10,806 nucleotides of DNA from Cephalothrix spiralis (lineage: Eukaryota; Nemertea; Palaeonemertea; Archinemertea; Cephalotrichidae): the NCBI GenBank assembly GCA_032353305.1, contig JAUCNG010392479.1:1-10806 (forward strand), written 5' to 3'. Shown here in pieces: positions 1-7,410 of this stretch. A program made the translations under genes and the position numbers. Numbering within the stretch: position 1 is the first letter of the stretch; each line of letters opens with the position of its first letter. Under the pieces are notes generated by a model. That model worked only from the letters and a program-made list of their open reading frames with translations. It had not been told where the DNA came from and did not search any database.

Positions 1-11
1 TAGGAACTATG

Positions 12-240
12 TTTGACCCCCAAAGTACACACTTTCTTTTTATGGTATCAACCTGCAATTTTCACAGATTGTAGCTAGGGAATCAACTATCAGAACCCAA
101 TTTGGTCCGTTTCGTACTTTTTATGTATAAGATATTAATCCTATCTCGCCTGTATTAAAAAATCGACAGACTAGACACTTTGACCCCCAAAGTACACAGG
201 TTATTCTTTTCAAAAAATAATGCAAATTTTACAGTATGTG
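12..240 (+). repeat. Diverged tandem direct repeat, unit about 167 bp
   Basis: A perfect 20-bp word (TTTGACCCCCAAAGTACACA) occurs at 12-31 and again at 179-198. Similarity continues loosely past both copies: TGCAATTTTCACAG near 53 corresponds to TGCAAATTTTACAG near 221. The layout fits two old tandem copies of a unit of about 167 bp, or two copies of a mobile element terminus. The first copy starts near the window edge, so more copies may lie upstream. No coding sense is visible in either copy. Confidence 0.6.
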
Positions 241-316
241 GGAAACACCCTTGACAATATTGTGTCATATACGATTTCCCCATATGAGTTGTTTTAATCG
301 CCGAAATGTGCGTACA

Positions 317-838
317 ATTTAGTGGAATTATTGAAATAAGTAATTTTGGGATTGTCTATACGCTTTTGTACAGTATACGAAGAGTAATATATGCATATGT
401 GGTAACATTGGAAAGGTATAGGGACGGGGATACCCAAAGGCTATACTTTAAAGTAAAAAGACGTCACAAAGGCGCCCATAGCGGCGAAAACCCGAATTAA
501 GCTATATCAGGACAGATTAAACGATTGGATATTGATAAAAACTGATGCAAAAAAAAAATCGGGAACAAATTTAAACTAGAAATAGCTTTGTGCCATTTTT
601 TCAAAATTCGATTTTGTGACGTCACATTTGGTTTTGCGGATTTTAGCGAAATGTGTTTTTTGCCGCTAGGGATGCCCTTGTGACGTCATTTGACTTCTCA
701 TGTAGCCTTTAGGAATCCCCGTCCCGATACATTTGCAATGGTACCACATATGCCTATATGATTATGACTCTTCGTTTACTGTACAAAAGCAGTGACAATC
801 GCAAAAGTACAATACTCATTTCAATAATTTCACTAAAT
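317..838. mobile_element. Large foldback element with arms of about 175 bp
   Basis: The left arm (about 317-488) is matched by the reverse complement of about 663-838. Outer ends read ATTTAGTGGAATTATTG on the left and ATTTAGTGAAATTATTG on the right arm's complement. Other shared stretches are GCTTTTGTACAGTA, CGAAGAGT, GGCATATGTGGTA (left lacks the first GG), GGGACGGGGAT, AAAGGCTA, GACGTCACAA and TAGCGGC. Most bases match, with a few small indels. The arms enclose a spacer of about 170 bp that holds a perfect TGACGTCA. I found no convincing target-site duplication, so it may be a foldback transposon or two copies of one repeat lying head to head. A 64-residue open frame inside the left arm looks fortuitous. 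Confidence 0.75.
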
Positions 839-860
839 AGTGATAGTGGATGTCTGGTAA

Positions 861-896
861 TAATTCTTCATTGCATTTAAGCTTTATTTCGAACCT
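861..896. repeat. Dispersed repeat, copy 1
   Basis: This 36-bp stretch matches 3306-3341 at 32 of 36 positions in the same orientation. Weaker similarity appears to follow for some tens of bases: AAGTCTA near 922 corresponds to AAGTCTA near 3372. It lies just outside the right end of the foldback element. It probably represents the edge of an interspersed repeat family whose full length cannot be set from two copies. Confidence 0.55.
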
Positions 897-1043
897 CATT
901 ATGAACATTTATGGCCGGATAAGTCTAAAATTTGACTATTCGAACCAGTTACCAGTAGCATTTTAATCTATCTTGTATTATATATAATTCGTTTATTTTT
1001 TATATTATACCAAATGCCGTATTACTGTATCTTCTAATATTTT

Positions 1044-1155
1044 ACAGATATTGTATATTTGTGAGGGCAATAAAATGCAGCTATTTTGCGAGGCGCGCAT
1101 GCGTCGGGTGAAATAACTGCCCCTTATATTGCCCTCAAAATTGTTCAATATCTGT
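1044..1155. repeat. 112-bp near-palindrome centred on CGCATGCG
   Basis: The outermost arms are ACAGATATTG (1044-1053) and CAATATCTGT (1146-1155), an exact inverted pair. Further in, GAGGGCAATA on the left meets TATTGCCCTC on the right, and GCAGCTATTT meets AAATAACTGC. The centre of symmetry falls on the palindrome CGCATGCG (1096-1103). There are scattered mismatches and a couple of small indels. It has almost no loop, so single strands could fold into one long hairpin. It resembles a palindromic MITE. A short open frame across it (1086-1286) looks fortuitous. Confidence 0.75.
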
Positions 1156-1224
1156 TTTATCGACACAATATAACAGGTTTATGGCTCTATCCTAGAATTA
1201 AATCTATACTTAATTGTTTTCTGC

Positions 1225-1604
1225 CAAGTGAATATAGTCAGAGGTGCTCTCTTCTAGTAATAGATCGTTCATCAGACGAATGCTGACGTCTCTACATAGC
1301 ATTATTACACTCGATTCGGTTCACTTTTTGTCGTCCTTCTTAAATGATTTCGAATTGCACGCTATATACCCCGTTGAATTAGCCCTGTGCATTCGAATCA
1401 CGTGGTAGATGACGTCATTATTATGCAGCGAGTGCTCAGTTTATGACACATTGTAATAATAAATATTATCCGATCAGTGATGAGTACTTAGACAAAAACT
1501 GCAGTGTAAGGTTATGTTATCTAAATCGACATATGGTAAAGCGTCAGCGATCATCTAATATGATCTATTACTAAGTGCAGAGCACCTCTGACTATAGGCA
1601 CTTG
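1225..1604. mobile_element. hAT-like non-autonomous DNA transposon in the last receptor intron
   Basis: Terminal inverted repeats begin CAAGTG at 1225 and end CACTTG at 1604. The first 26 bases of the two ends match at 24 positions, including ATAGTCAGAGGTGCTCT. Weaker pairing continues for another 40 bases or so (TAGTAATAGATC, GCTGACG). The flanking bases form a near-perfect 8-bp direct repeat: TTTTCTGC on the left (1217-1224) and TTTTCTGT on the right (1605-1612). An 8-bp duplication and a CA-G ended TIR are typical of hAT elements. The 380-bp body has no transposase. It carries a CACGTG at 1399 and a TGACGTCA at 1410. Its right end lies 58 bp upstream of the exon at 1663, so it inserted close to the splice acceptor without destroying it. 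Confidence 0.7.
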
Positions 1605-1639
1605 TTTTCTGTCCTTATTGATCCTTATTCACTGCACCT

Positions 1640-1662
1640 TTAATTTATTTCTCTTTTTTCAG
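1640..1662 (+). promoter_or_regulatory. 3' splice site (polypyrimidine tract plus AG)
   Basis: A pyrimidine-rich run ends in CTCTTTTTTCAG with the AG at 1661-1662, directly before GGA TTT TTT. The receptor homology starts exactly at this Gly, and the intron falls between codons. Class B receptor genes commonly have a phase-0 intron at this Gln/Gly boundary in transmembrane helix 7 (family knowledge). The open frame extends upstream through the intron only by chance. Confidence 0.85.
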
Positions 1663-2019
1663 GGATTTTTTGTCTCCTTGTTATTCTGTTTCTTCAATGG
1701 TGAAGTAAGAGCAGAAATGAGAAAGCGCTGGCAGAGAAGAACAGTTCGCTGGGCAAACCGTAGCTCGCGTGGTGGCTCTAGCCGGTTCACAACTGTTACA
1801 TCGTACGTACCACGTGGGCGTGGTCATTCAATAAATTCATCTGTGGTTGAAAAAACTGAATGTGTATCATTCTATAATGGTAATCAAATGATTCCTTTAA
1901 ACACTGTTAATTCAATACCACCAAATAAAGTTGCGGTAGCCGAAGATTCAAAGGAGACGCATAAGTTGATGATAGCAAGTTCAGATTATGATAATAAGAG
2001 CCCAGATGCGCAGTTGTAG
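1663..2019 (+). CDS. Class B (secretin-family) GPCR, last coding exon
   Basis: This exon encodes 118 residues and a TAG stop. The peptide opens with GFFVSLLFCFFNGEV, the cytoplasmic half of transmembrane helix 7. Helix 8 follows (RAEMRKRW). The GFFV...FC(F)xNGEV signature is diagnostic of secretin-family hormone receptors. The remaining 90 or so residues are the intracellular tail. It is basic at first (RKRWQRR, WANRSSRGG) and then rich in Ser, Thr and Asn (FTTVTSY, INSSVV), consistent with phosphorylation and arrestin control. The hormone-binding domain and helices 1-6 must lie upstream of the window. Such receptors bind peptide hormones and usually signal through Gs and cAMP. Calcitonin/DH31-like, CRF/DH44-like and PDF-like receptors are all possible; the tail alone does not decide. 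The frame is intact, with no frameshift, so the gene is probably functional. Confidence 0.92.
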   Translation, partial: GFFVSLLFCFFNGEVRAEMRKRWQRRTVRWANRSSRGGSSRFTTVTSYVPRGRGHSINSSVVEKTECVSFYNGNQMIPLNTVNSIPPNKVAVAEDSKETHKLMIASSDYDNKSPDAQL

Positions 2020-2020
2020 G

Positions 2021-2419
2021 TATATGTAAGTAGTAGGAGAGGGATCGAATAGCATAGATACCCAACGTCATATAGTAGCTGCATTTACCCTTTTTACGCC
2101 GGAAGGGACCCACGTTACATTTTTTACGCCGGAATTAGTTTTCTGAAATACGCCGGTCCAATTCCCTACACGCAGATACCTCACACGATACTCTTACCAG
2201 CTCAGCTCCATATCAGCCCTAATTACATTTTTAACCACGCTGCAGTGGCCCCAGTTACTCTTTTTAACCCCGAGATCATCAAATTCATGTTCCTCGTGTC
2301 ATTCTCATCACAGTGATATACGGTGGCCCTATAAAAGCTCCCCATCAACTGGAAGTGGCACCATATCGACACCATATCTTTAATACTTGCTATTCGATCC
2401 CTCTCCTACTACTCATATA
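2021..2419. mobile_element. MITE-like element starting one base after the receptor stop codon
   Basis: A perfect 26-bp inverted repeat lies at 2029-2054 and 2388-2413 (core GGAGAGGGATCGAATAGCA and its complement). Pairing extends outward to TATATG (2021-2026) and CATATA (2414-2419), allowing for one or two extra bases on the left. The ends would fit a TA target duplication, but this is ambiguous because the ends themselves are TA repeats. The 399-bp body has no transposase. It contains TTTTTACGCCGGAA twice, 30 bp apart (2091-2104 and 2121-2134), plus a partial ATACGCCGG near 2148. The element would be transcribed as the first part of the receptor 3' UTR and could form a long-range hairpin in that RNA. 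Confidence 0.75.
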
Positions 2420-3305
2420 GTCTCAAAAGATAGGACAAGCGATATTACCCTTCAAAAGCCTCCTATTATGTTCCATGCAGCTCTTTGCTGATGGAAGTTC
2501 AGTTGAATTTAAGTAGCACACCTGCAAAAGGATAATGCTTGACACCACTAAAAGTAAAAGCTAAACATATACAGTGTGTCTCAATGAAATGTAATATAGT
2601 TAGATGACGTCATATAATAGTTAAAAATATCCTCAGGCAACAAAAGTACAAAAACACCAATTTTTAACAAAAGCTTTCGGTCTTGCGACCTTCTTCAGTT
2701 GTGACTTAAATATAAATTGTTCCTTTGGTGTACAAAAAGTCTGGTCGGGGTGTACCCTTACCCTTATCTTAGATCGACTGAGACAACACTTTCAGCGGCG
2801 GGGGTACTGGAGGGTGATGATTCGCCGAGGTTTTGTTATCTATTCGCAAAATCTACGATTTTCAAATCAATAGTGCTAGCTTGACTCCCCATAGCGATAG
2901 TAAAGACCCGTATAGCTTTTATATTATAAGAGGTGTATACACACATGTAGGTTTCGCTCTGATTTATCAAAAAATCCTGGTTAGAACCGGATCTATAACC
3001 GACTATAAGCAGAACCTCGGCGCATCATGTGTATACCTGATACGGACCTTCGTATGAACCAAATCTGGTTTCTCGGGATGCTCATTAGGAGATATTTTTT
3101 GCAATTATCAAAATTTTTAGAACTGAGCCTGTCTCAATATGGCGTCATTGATTGTTATAAATTTTCGATCGTGACACGCTGTAGATCTCTGCATACTAGC
3201 CTACTAAATAAAAATTATGTAAAAACCATGAAATTTCATCAGGATAGAGCTGGGTCAGAGAAAGGTTTCTGTAAGGGTTATAATACGCTTCTTGAATATG
3301 CTACA
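2420..3305. other. Gene-free stretch with repeat fragments
   Basis: No convincing coding region is present; open frames at 2833-3057 and 3027-3308 show no recognisable domain or codon pattern. It holds a Penelope-like tail module on the minus strand (listed separately). There is a weak inverted pair, AGGTGTATACACACATG (near 2932) and CATGTGTATACCT (near 3027), which may be ends of a small element. An AATAAA at 3207-3212 is the first such hexamer after the receptor stop codon and is one candidate poly(A) signal. Confidence 0.5.
2620..2700 (-). repeat. Retroelement tail module, possibly Penelope-like (copy A)
   Basis: Read on the minus strand, 2698-2673 gives CTGAAGAA, then the stem GGTC with loop GCAA and GACC, then GAAAG. 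This pattern (CTGAxGA, short stem-loop, CGAAA or GAAA) is common in tails of invertebrate interspersed retroelements and resembles a hammerhead-ribozyme core, as described for Penelope-like elements. Downstream on the same strand comes a T-rich stretch ending near CCTGAGGATATTTTTA, loosely like the GTGTGGATTT tails at 7748 and 10739. I did not find a complete set of hammerhead helices, and one extra A sits before the stem, so ribozyme activity is doubtful. Confidence 0.4.
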
Positions 3306-3341
3306 TAATTCTTTATTGCATTTAACATTTATTTCAAACCT
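3306..3341. repeat. Dispersed repeat, copy 2
   Basis: This matches 861-896 at 32 of 36 positions in the same orientation. It begins right after the gene-free stretch that follows the receptor. The two copies have different flanks on their left sides, which supports dispersal rather than one large duplication. Confidence 0.55.
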
Positions 3342-3608
3342 GGTCGAGTTCGACCAAAAACATAGTGTAACAAGTCTAGCAATAGTGAATTTCCTTAAAT
3401 CTCGATCGGAAATGGCTGGTTTTAAGTCATATATTTGTAATATGGACATATAGAAAAAATATCCTAATTAAAACAAACGTGGAACAGAGACTTTAGTTCA
3501 TACTTAAACCGAAAAAGTCAACAATATATTTTTGTAATTTAAGCCATTATTTTAGTACTTAGCAAACAAGACGTATACAATTATACATGTAGCCTAAGTA
3601 TCTGTACT

Positions 3609-4078
3609 GAGGGTCTAGAGGGGGTCCCGTTTACGGTTTACGGACTTATTGTCAGCAATTTTACGTTTACGAACGCAATACGGAATTTAGGTAGTATTTT
3701 ACCTCTAGTTTTGAGAGCCATTTTCGATCCGAAGAGCACGATGCTTTACAAAAATCATAAAAAACATGTTTATCGCAGTTTTCGTAGATCTATAACAATG
3801 AACTAATTTACGTTTTACGCCATGATATATTACTATTCACTATTACATAAAAATATATAGATTATGGTTTACGATTATTAAATTTCACCTAAATAGCTTT
3901 TTACGCTTTACGATTACGGGATTTTAGTCGATTTACGGTTAATGTTTACAACTAATTGTGTTTTACGATTACGTCTCTTGATATACCTCGTTTTACGACC
4001 GTTTTTTATCGCCTTTTTACGTTTATGGAGTCGATTTCAGGACGATTTACGGTTTACGAAAAATCCTTTCAGACCCTC
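3609..4078. mobile_element. TTTACG-word element with GAGGGTCT termini
   Basis: The ends are GAGGGTCT (3609-3616) and AGACCCTC (4071-4078), with GTAC just outside each. The left end reads GAGGGTCTAGAGGGGGTCCC and runs straight into GTTTACGGTTTACG, a perfect period-7 doublet. A second doublet, ATTTACGGTTTACG, sits at the other end before 4060. Between them I count TTTACG 15 times on the + strand (first at 3630, 3637, 3660, 3666) and never its complement CGTAAA, plus several ATTACG variants. Spacing in the middle is irregular. There is no open frame. This looks like a short non-autonomous DNA element with dense subterminal sites. A TGTAC direct repeat at the borders may be a target duplication but could be chance. 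Confidence 0.7.
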
Positions 4079-4129
4079 TGTACAATAGTACTAAAAAGTC
4101 CGGAAAATGTGTAATTATTTTATATTGCT

Positions 4130-4570
4130 TTTAGGGACACGGTAAAATATATTATGAATAACATTTAGGATTACTACAGTTGCTTCAGACACTTAGATCA
4201 TATTGAATTTACAATAAGTATAGGGCTTTGTAAATTGGAACCTATTGCAGCTTTCTATATGTACATTGTACATGTATTATTTATTATTGTATGATATATT
4301 TTTATTGCAAATAACATGCAAATATTAGTTCATATGAATGAGATCTGATATTTATTTTTATTCTCTTTAATTATACTGTCATAACATAAGAGACACCTTA
4401 TTATGTCTTTATATAATATTGCTTATTTTTTAAATCTTTTGTTGTTATTATGTTGTTGTTTTATTTATCATTGTTGAATAAGTGTTTATGTAAAAATGAA
4501 TAAAATAAATATATATTGATAACATTCGTCTTGGTAATAGTGTAGTAAAATTTGTTTCCATTAAAAATGC
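4130..4570 (+). other. A+T-rich stretch with candidate poly(A) signals
   Basis: No gene is visible. The part from about 4240 to 4520 is very A+T-rich, with T-rich runs (TTGTTGTTATTATG, TTATTTATCATTGTTG) and ATTTA motifs. It ends in two overlapping AATAAA hexamers at 4499-4504 and 4504-4509. That texture resembles the end of an animal 3' UTR. If it belongs to the receptor, the UTR would be about 2.5 kb and would include the elements at 2021 and 3609. The AATAAA at 3207 is a rival. Neither can be confirmed without transcript data. Confidence 0.3.
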
Positions 4571-4974
4571 CATCTGTAAAATTTAGCGGGAAAAGGTGGA
4601 ACTAATTTTTTATACTCGTCACCAAACATTGCGTCATCTGCTAAATGCGGCGGGTAAATTGGGAACTACATTAGTTCAAAAAAAGTCTGCTACACTTTTT
4701 AGGTGTCGCTGTAAGTGACTATTGCGCAATCTTCCAAATGGTGCGGGTAAATGTGGAACTAGTTTAATTAAAACTTTGTCAAGTAAATTTTCAACATGAT
4801 GTGGGAAAAATGGGAACTAGGCCTACATTAATTAGAATTATATAGACGCTATCATTTATATCGAGCCATAAGCAAATCCTGTAACCTCTGTACACCCTAA
4901 TGAGGATATATGAGTAAATAAATTTCTGAATTTCTGAATTTCATAAGCAATATGATTCGGGAAAATATGGAGCT
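4571..4974 (+). repeat. Five spaced copies of a 34-bp unit
   Basis: Copies lie at 4571-4604, 4635-4668, 4727-4761, 4786-4819 and 4942-4974, all in the same orientation. The shared pattern is CATCT, an AAAT-like stretch, then GCGGG, an A/T-rich spacer of 4-7 bases, then TGGGAACTA or TGGAACTA. The fifth copy is the most diverged (ends TATGGAGCT). Start-to-start distances are 64, 92, 59 and 156 bp, so this is not a clean satellite. Short flanking pieces (ATTGCG before copies 2 and 3, ATTA after several) also recur. It may be a decayed minisatellite, or an array of protein-binding sites. A small tandem of AATTTCTG lies at 4921-4943, just before copy 5. Confidence 0.65.
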
Positions 4975-5773
4975 TTCGTCCGGTATATGCGCTGTCATAT
5001 ATTATTTACTGTGACATCTAAAATGATGCTGTTATCAACAGCGTTCTGATTAAAGTTCAACGTAAACAATAACATTAGAACAATAGATTCCAGATCGATT
5101 ATCAAATAAGTCCTTATCAACTCTACTGGTCAAAGAGTTAATTTTAAGTTACATCTATTGGATACACTAATTACCAACATAAAGCAAATAACTATAATAT
5201 ATAAGGTGAGGTATATATAAGGTATATTGATGATTTAATATTTTTATATAATTTCATTTAATAATTTAATTTACTTTTCAAATAAGATTTGAAAAAAGAA
5301 ACATAATTCATTGACAATTAGAGCTACATTTTAGATATAAATACAGTTTGTAGATGTAGAGGATTTCCACTTCAAAGCTCAATGAATTATGTAAAATAAA
5401 ATTCAAAGGGACTCAAGGACTGACTGAGTACAGGCCAATTCTTCAGGTTATAAAAAACATTAATAACAGTTTTACGCATTACCCCTATCTAGAAATGGTA
5501 TTACATATAACATAAATTATATAATGTGAACAAAATATGACTAGTAAATAAAAAGACACAAAGTATATTGTCAATATATTGACGTCAAATTCGTATATGT
5601 CGGAGAACTTTGTGATTATTCATTGAATTATTCTTTTATCTACATTTTTTGTATACGAACAAAGAATAATACATAAGATCACATAATGCTATTTAAAAAA
5701 ATTATCTTACACGCTATAAAAACCTTATCTTACACGCATGCATGCGTCTCAACATGTTATCATTTTTAAATTG
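4975..5773. other. Gene-free A+T-rich stretch with a few hairpins
   Basis: No coding region is evident. Notable items are the inverted repeat at 5301-5392 (listed separately), a perfect 14-bp palindrome GTCAATATATTGAC at 5570-5583 overlapping a TGACGTCA at 5580, and a 13-bp direct repeat TTATCTTACACGC at 5702-5714 and 5725-5737 followed by a GCATGCATGC run. Confidence 0.5.
5301..5392. repeat. Inverted repeat with 14-bp perfect arms
   Basis: ACATAATTCATTGA (5301-5314) pairs exactly with TCAATGAATTATGT (5379-5392). An inner AGAGCTACAT pairs loosely with ATGTAGAGG. The whole is 92 bp and could be a small MITE; the flanks give no clear duplication. Confidence 0.5.
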
Positions 5774-6201
5774 ATGAGACTCTGTTAACACGGGAACATT
5801 TAGAAAAAAAGTGCGGGAACTCGGGAACATAGCATTACCGATTTCAGGAACAGGGAACATCATATTTGAAGGGAACAAACGGATGAAAAGCCTAATCATT
5901 TCGTAAATAATGGTCTCTGACACTAAAATGTGACTTGAAAATGTCTAATATGACGTTTGTGAGGAATTATAGGGAAAGTTTTTCCTATAATGTCTGACCA
6001 ACACGAGTCATATTAGACATTTTCAAGTTACAAATGGGCCTACGATGTGCTATATAGCTTCAAATTTACTTTCAAACAATATTTGAGTGTCAGTGACCAT
6101 TATTTACGAAATCGGGAACATTTTGGTAAAAATGACGGGAACACGGGGACATAGGTAAAAAAGTACAGGAACAGGGGAACATGGGACCCCCATAGTCTCA
6201 T
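5774..6201. mobile_element. GGGAAC-word element with TGAGACT termini
   Basis: The ends are ATGAGACTCTG (from 5774) and, on the complement of the right end, ATGAGACTATG (from 6201). The right end continues on the minus strand as GGGGGTCCC and then TGTTCCCCTGTTCC. On the + strand GGGAAC occurs eight times outside the nested insert (for example CGGGAACTCGGGAACAT near 5814 and GGAACAGGGAACAT near 5847), with further GGAAC and GGGGACA variants. No GTTCCC occurs on the + strand in the element. The doublets have period 7 or 8. The terminus TGAGACTATGGGGGTCCC resembles that of the element at 3609. The middle is occupied by a separate foldback (5899-6111). A minus-strand open frame (5714-5923) just reads through the words and is not a gene. 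Confidence 0.65.
5899..6111. mobile_element. Nested multi-stem foldback inside the GGGAAC element
   Basis: Outer arms TTTCGTAAATAATGGTC (5899-5915) and its exact complement (6095-6111) continue into CTGACACT on both sides. A second, perfect 21-bp pair lies at 5934-5954 and 6007-6027 (core AAAATGTCTAATATGAC). A third stem, ATTATAGG (5966-5973) with CCTATAAT (5984-5991), forms the tip. About 50 extra bases lie on the right between the outer and middle stems. GGGAAC words are absent within it and resume directly after, so it probably inserted into the older word-rich element. Confidence 0.75.
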
Positions 6202-6899
6202 TCATAGGCGTGACAAATTCGTCCAATCAAGTAACAAATCTCTTTAAGAATCTTTAAGTAATAGCAGTTCATTTTCACTCATTTCCATGATGTAGGCGAC
6301 AAATTGCTAAAAAAGCAAGAACCACAGACTCAGGCACACAATCATATATTAGCCTGTTGTTGATTTCCAACTCGATTTGGAGCATTCCCTAAGCCGAAAC
6401 AAAATGGAGTTGATTAATATTGCAAATGTTTTTTTACTGTATAGTTACTCGGCTTAAGTTTAGCAACACCTTTATATAATAGTTATTAAATCGGGCAAAA
6501 CAGAAAAGGTATATTAGAGCCAGATTAGTTTGAGTATCAACTATATAGTTGATAATAGAGGTCACCTATAGTAAGGTTAAGATTTTGATCCATACTATAA
6601 AAATATAAATTTTATTAATTAAATAAAAACCTATTTTTTGTTGTTATTTCTAGCTTTATTTTTTTGTATCATTTTTATTCATATAATGTTTTTTTTGTAT
6701 TCCAACTTATTAAAGAAAAGTTTGGGTTCTCATGTCGCAGGTGTTCGAATCCTGACAGGGGAAAATATGAAATTTAGTGTAACTTCTTTCTGTCTCGATG
6801 AGATTAGTGACCGAGTTTCATAAGGCCATAATTGTAGGATTTATATATCAAACAGAGCTAGAGGCATTGTTTATTTATTGATTTATGTGTAATATTATT
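6202..6899. other. Gene-free stretch with palindrome and SINE-like fragment
   Basis: No supported coding region; the open frame at 6638-6823 is a hydrophobic read-through of T-rich DNA. There is a perfect 20-bp palindrome at 6535-6554 (TATCAACTATATAGTTGATA). A short inverted pair, TAAGCCGA near 6391 and TCGGCTTA near 6450, is also present. A possible tRNA-derived fragment is listed separately. Confidence 0.45.
6731..6762 (+). repeat. Possible tRNA-derived SINE fragment (B-box-like)
   Basis: The run CGCAGGTGTTCGAATCCTGA followed by CAGGGG looks like the T-arm and 3' side of a tRNA, with GTTCGAATCC matching an RNA polymerase III B box. The T-stem is imperfect, no A box or cloverleaf 5' half is visible upstream, and no CCA-side acceptor pairing can be made. 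It is at best a truncated SINE; chance resemblance is possible. Confidence 0.25.
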
Positions 6900-6968
6900 A
6901 TACCACGGTCAGTAATTTTTGTATTTAATCGATTGAAAATAAGTGAAAAAGAGATTTGGCCGTGGTAT
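6900..6968. repeat. Small inverted-repeat element
   Basis: ATACCACGGTCA (6900-6911) pairs with TGGCCGTGGTAT (6957-6968) at 11 of 12 positions around a 45-base A+T-rich loop. It ends 6 bp before the next inverted-repeat element. It may be a very short MITE or one arm pair of a composite. Confidence 0.5.
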
Positions 6969-6974
6969 AAAAAG

Positions 6975-7072
6975 TATTGCACTCGTTTTCGTGAGATAGA
7001 AATGTTATTCAACTCGGGGCTGCGCCACTCGTGGAATGGCTCATTTGTGTCTCACTTGAAACGCGTGCAATA
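6975..7072. mobile_element. Short palindromic MITE (98 bp)
   Basis: The left arm TATTGCACTCGTTTTCGTGAG (first 20 bases at 6975-6994) pairs with the complement of 7050-7072, which reads TATTGCACGCGTTTCAAGTG. The 50-base centre is relatively G+C-rich (CTCGGGGCTGCGCCACTCG). The TA at each end would suit a TA target duplication, but this is not certain. An open frame at 6885-7073 crosses the element and is not a gene. Confidence 0.65.
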
Positions 7073-7410
7073 GCCATAATTACATGCTGTAAAAATATTT
7101 TCACGATGAAGTCCAAATTTGAGTTCTCTACTTCAATATGAATCCGGCTCTTGTATTTTATATATGATTTATTAACTCCCGCTAAATTTGGTTATTTTAG
7201 TTCATGCTTAAATAATTTGATATAAAGCAAAATCGTAATACAAATGAACAGCAGATTCAGAGTGAGTATTGCAAAAAGTGTAAAGGTCGTATGTAGAGAT
7301 CTTGAAAAGAAGGCGATTTGTAGCCAAATCCGGTTTAAAATTTAGAAAAGATCATAAAATATTGCCCCATTGTCGGATAACGAGTAATTTAACATACTTT
7401 TTATCCTCTT
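7073..7410. other. Gene-free stretch, nothing recognised
   Basis: A+T-rich sequence without a credible open frame, repeat or inverted pair that I could see. It lies between the palindromic MITE and the AGCGGGA-word element; the hidden left limit of that element may fall inside it. Confidence 0.4.

Noticed and set aside
1618-1662. Upstream extension of the receptor frame
   Set aside because: It begins at TTG in intron sequence and crosses the polypyrimidine tract; homology starts only at the Gly at 1663.
5714-5923. Minus-strand open frame in the GGGAAC element
   Set aside because: The frame is made by the repeated GGGAAC word read in reverse and by the arm of the nested foldback.
6638-6823. 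Possible small hydrophobic membrane protein
   Set aside because: The hydrophobic run comes from T-rich DNA (poly-Phe and Leu codons), and no start context or homology supports it.
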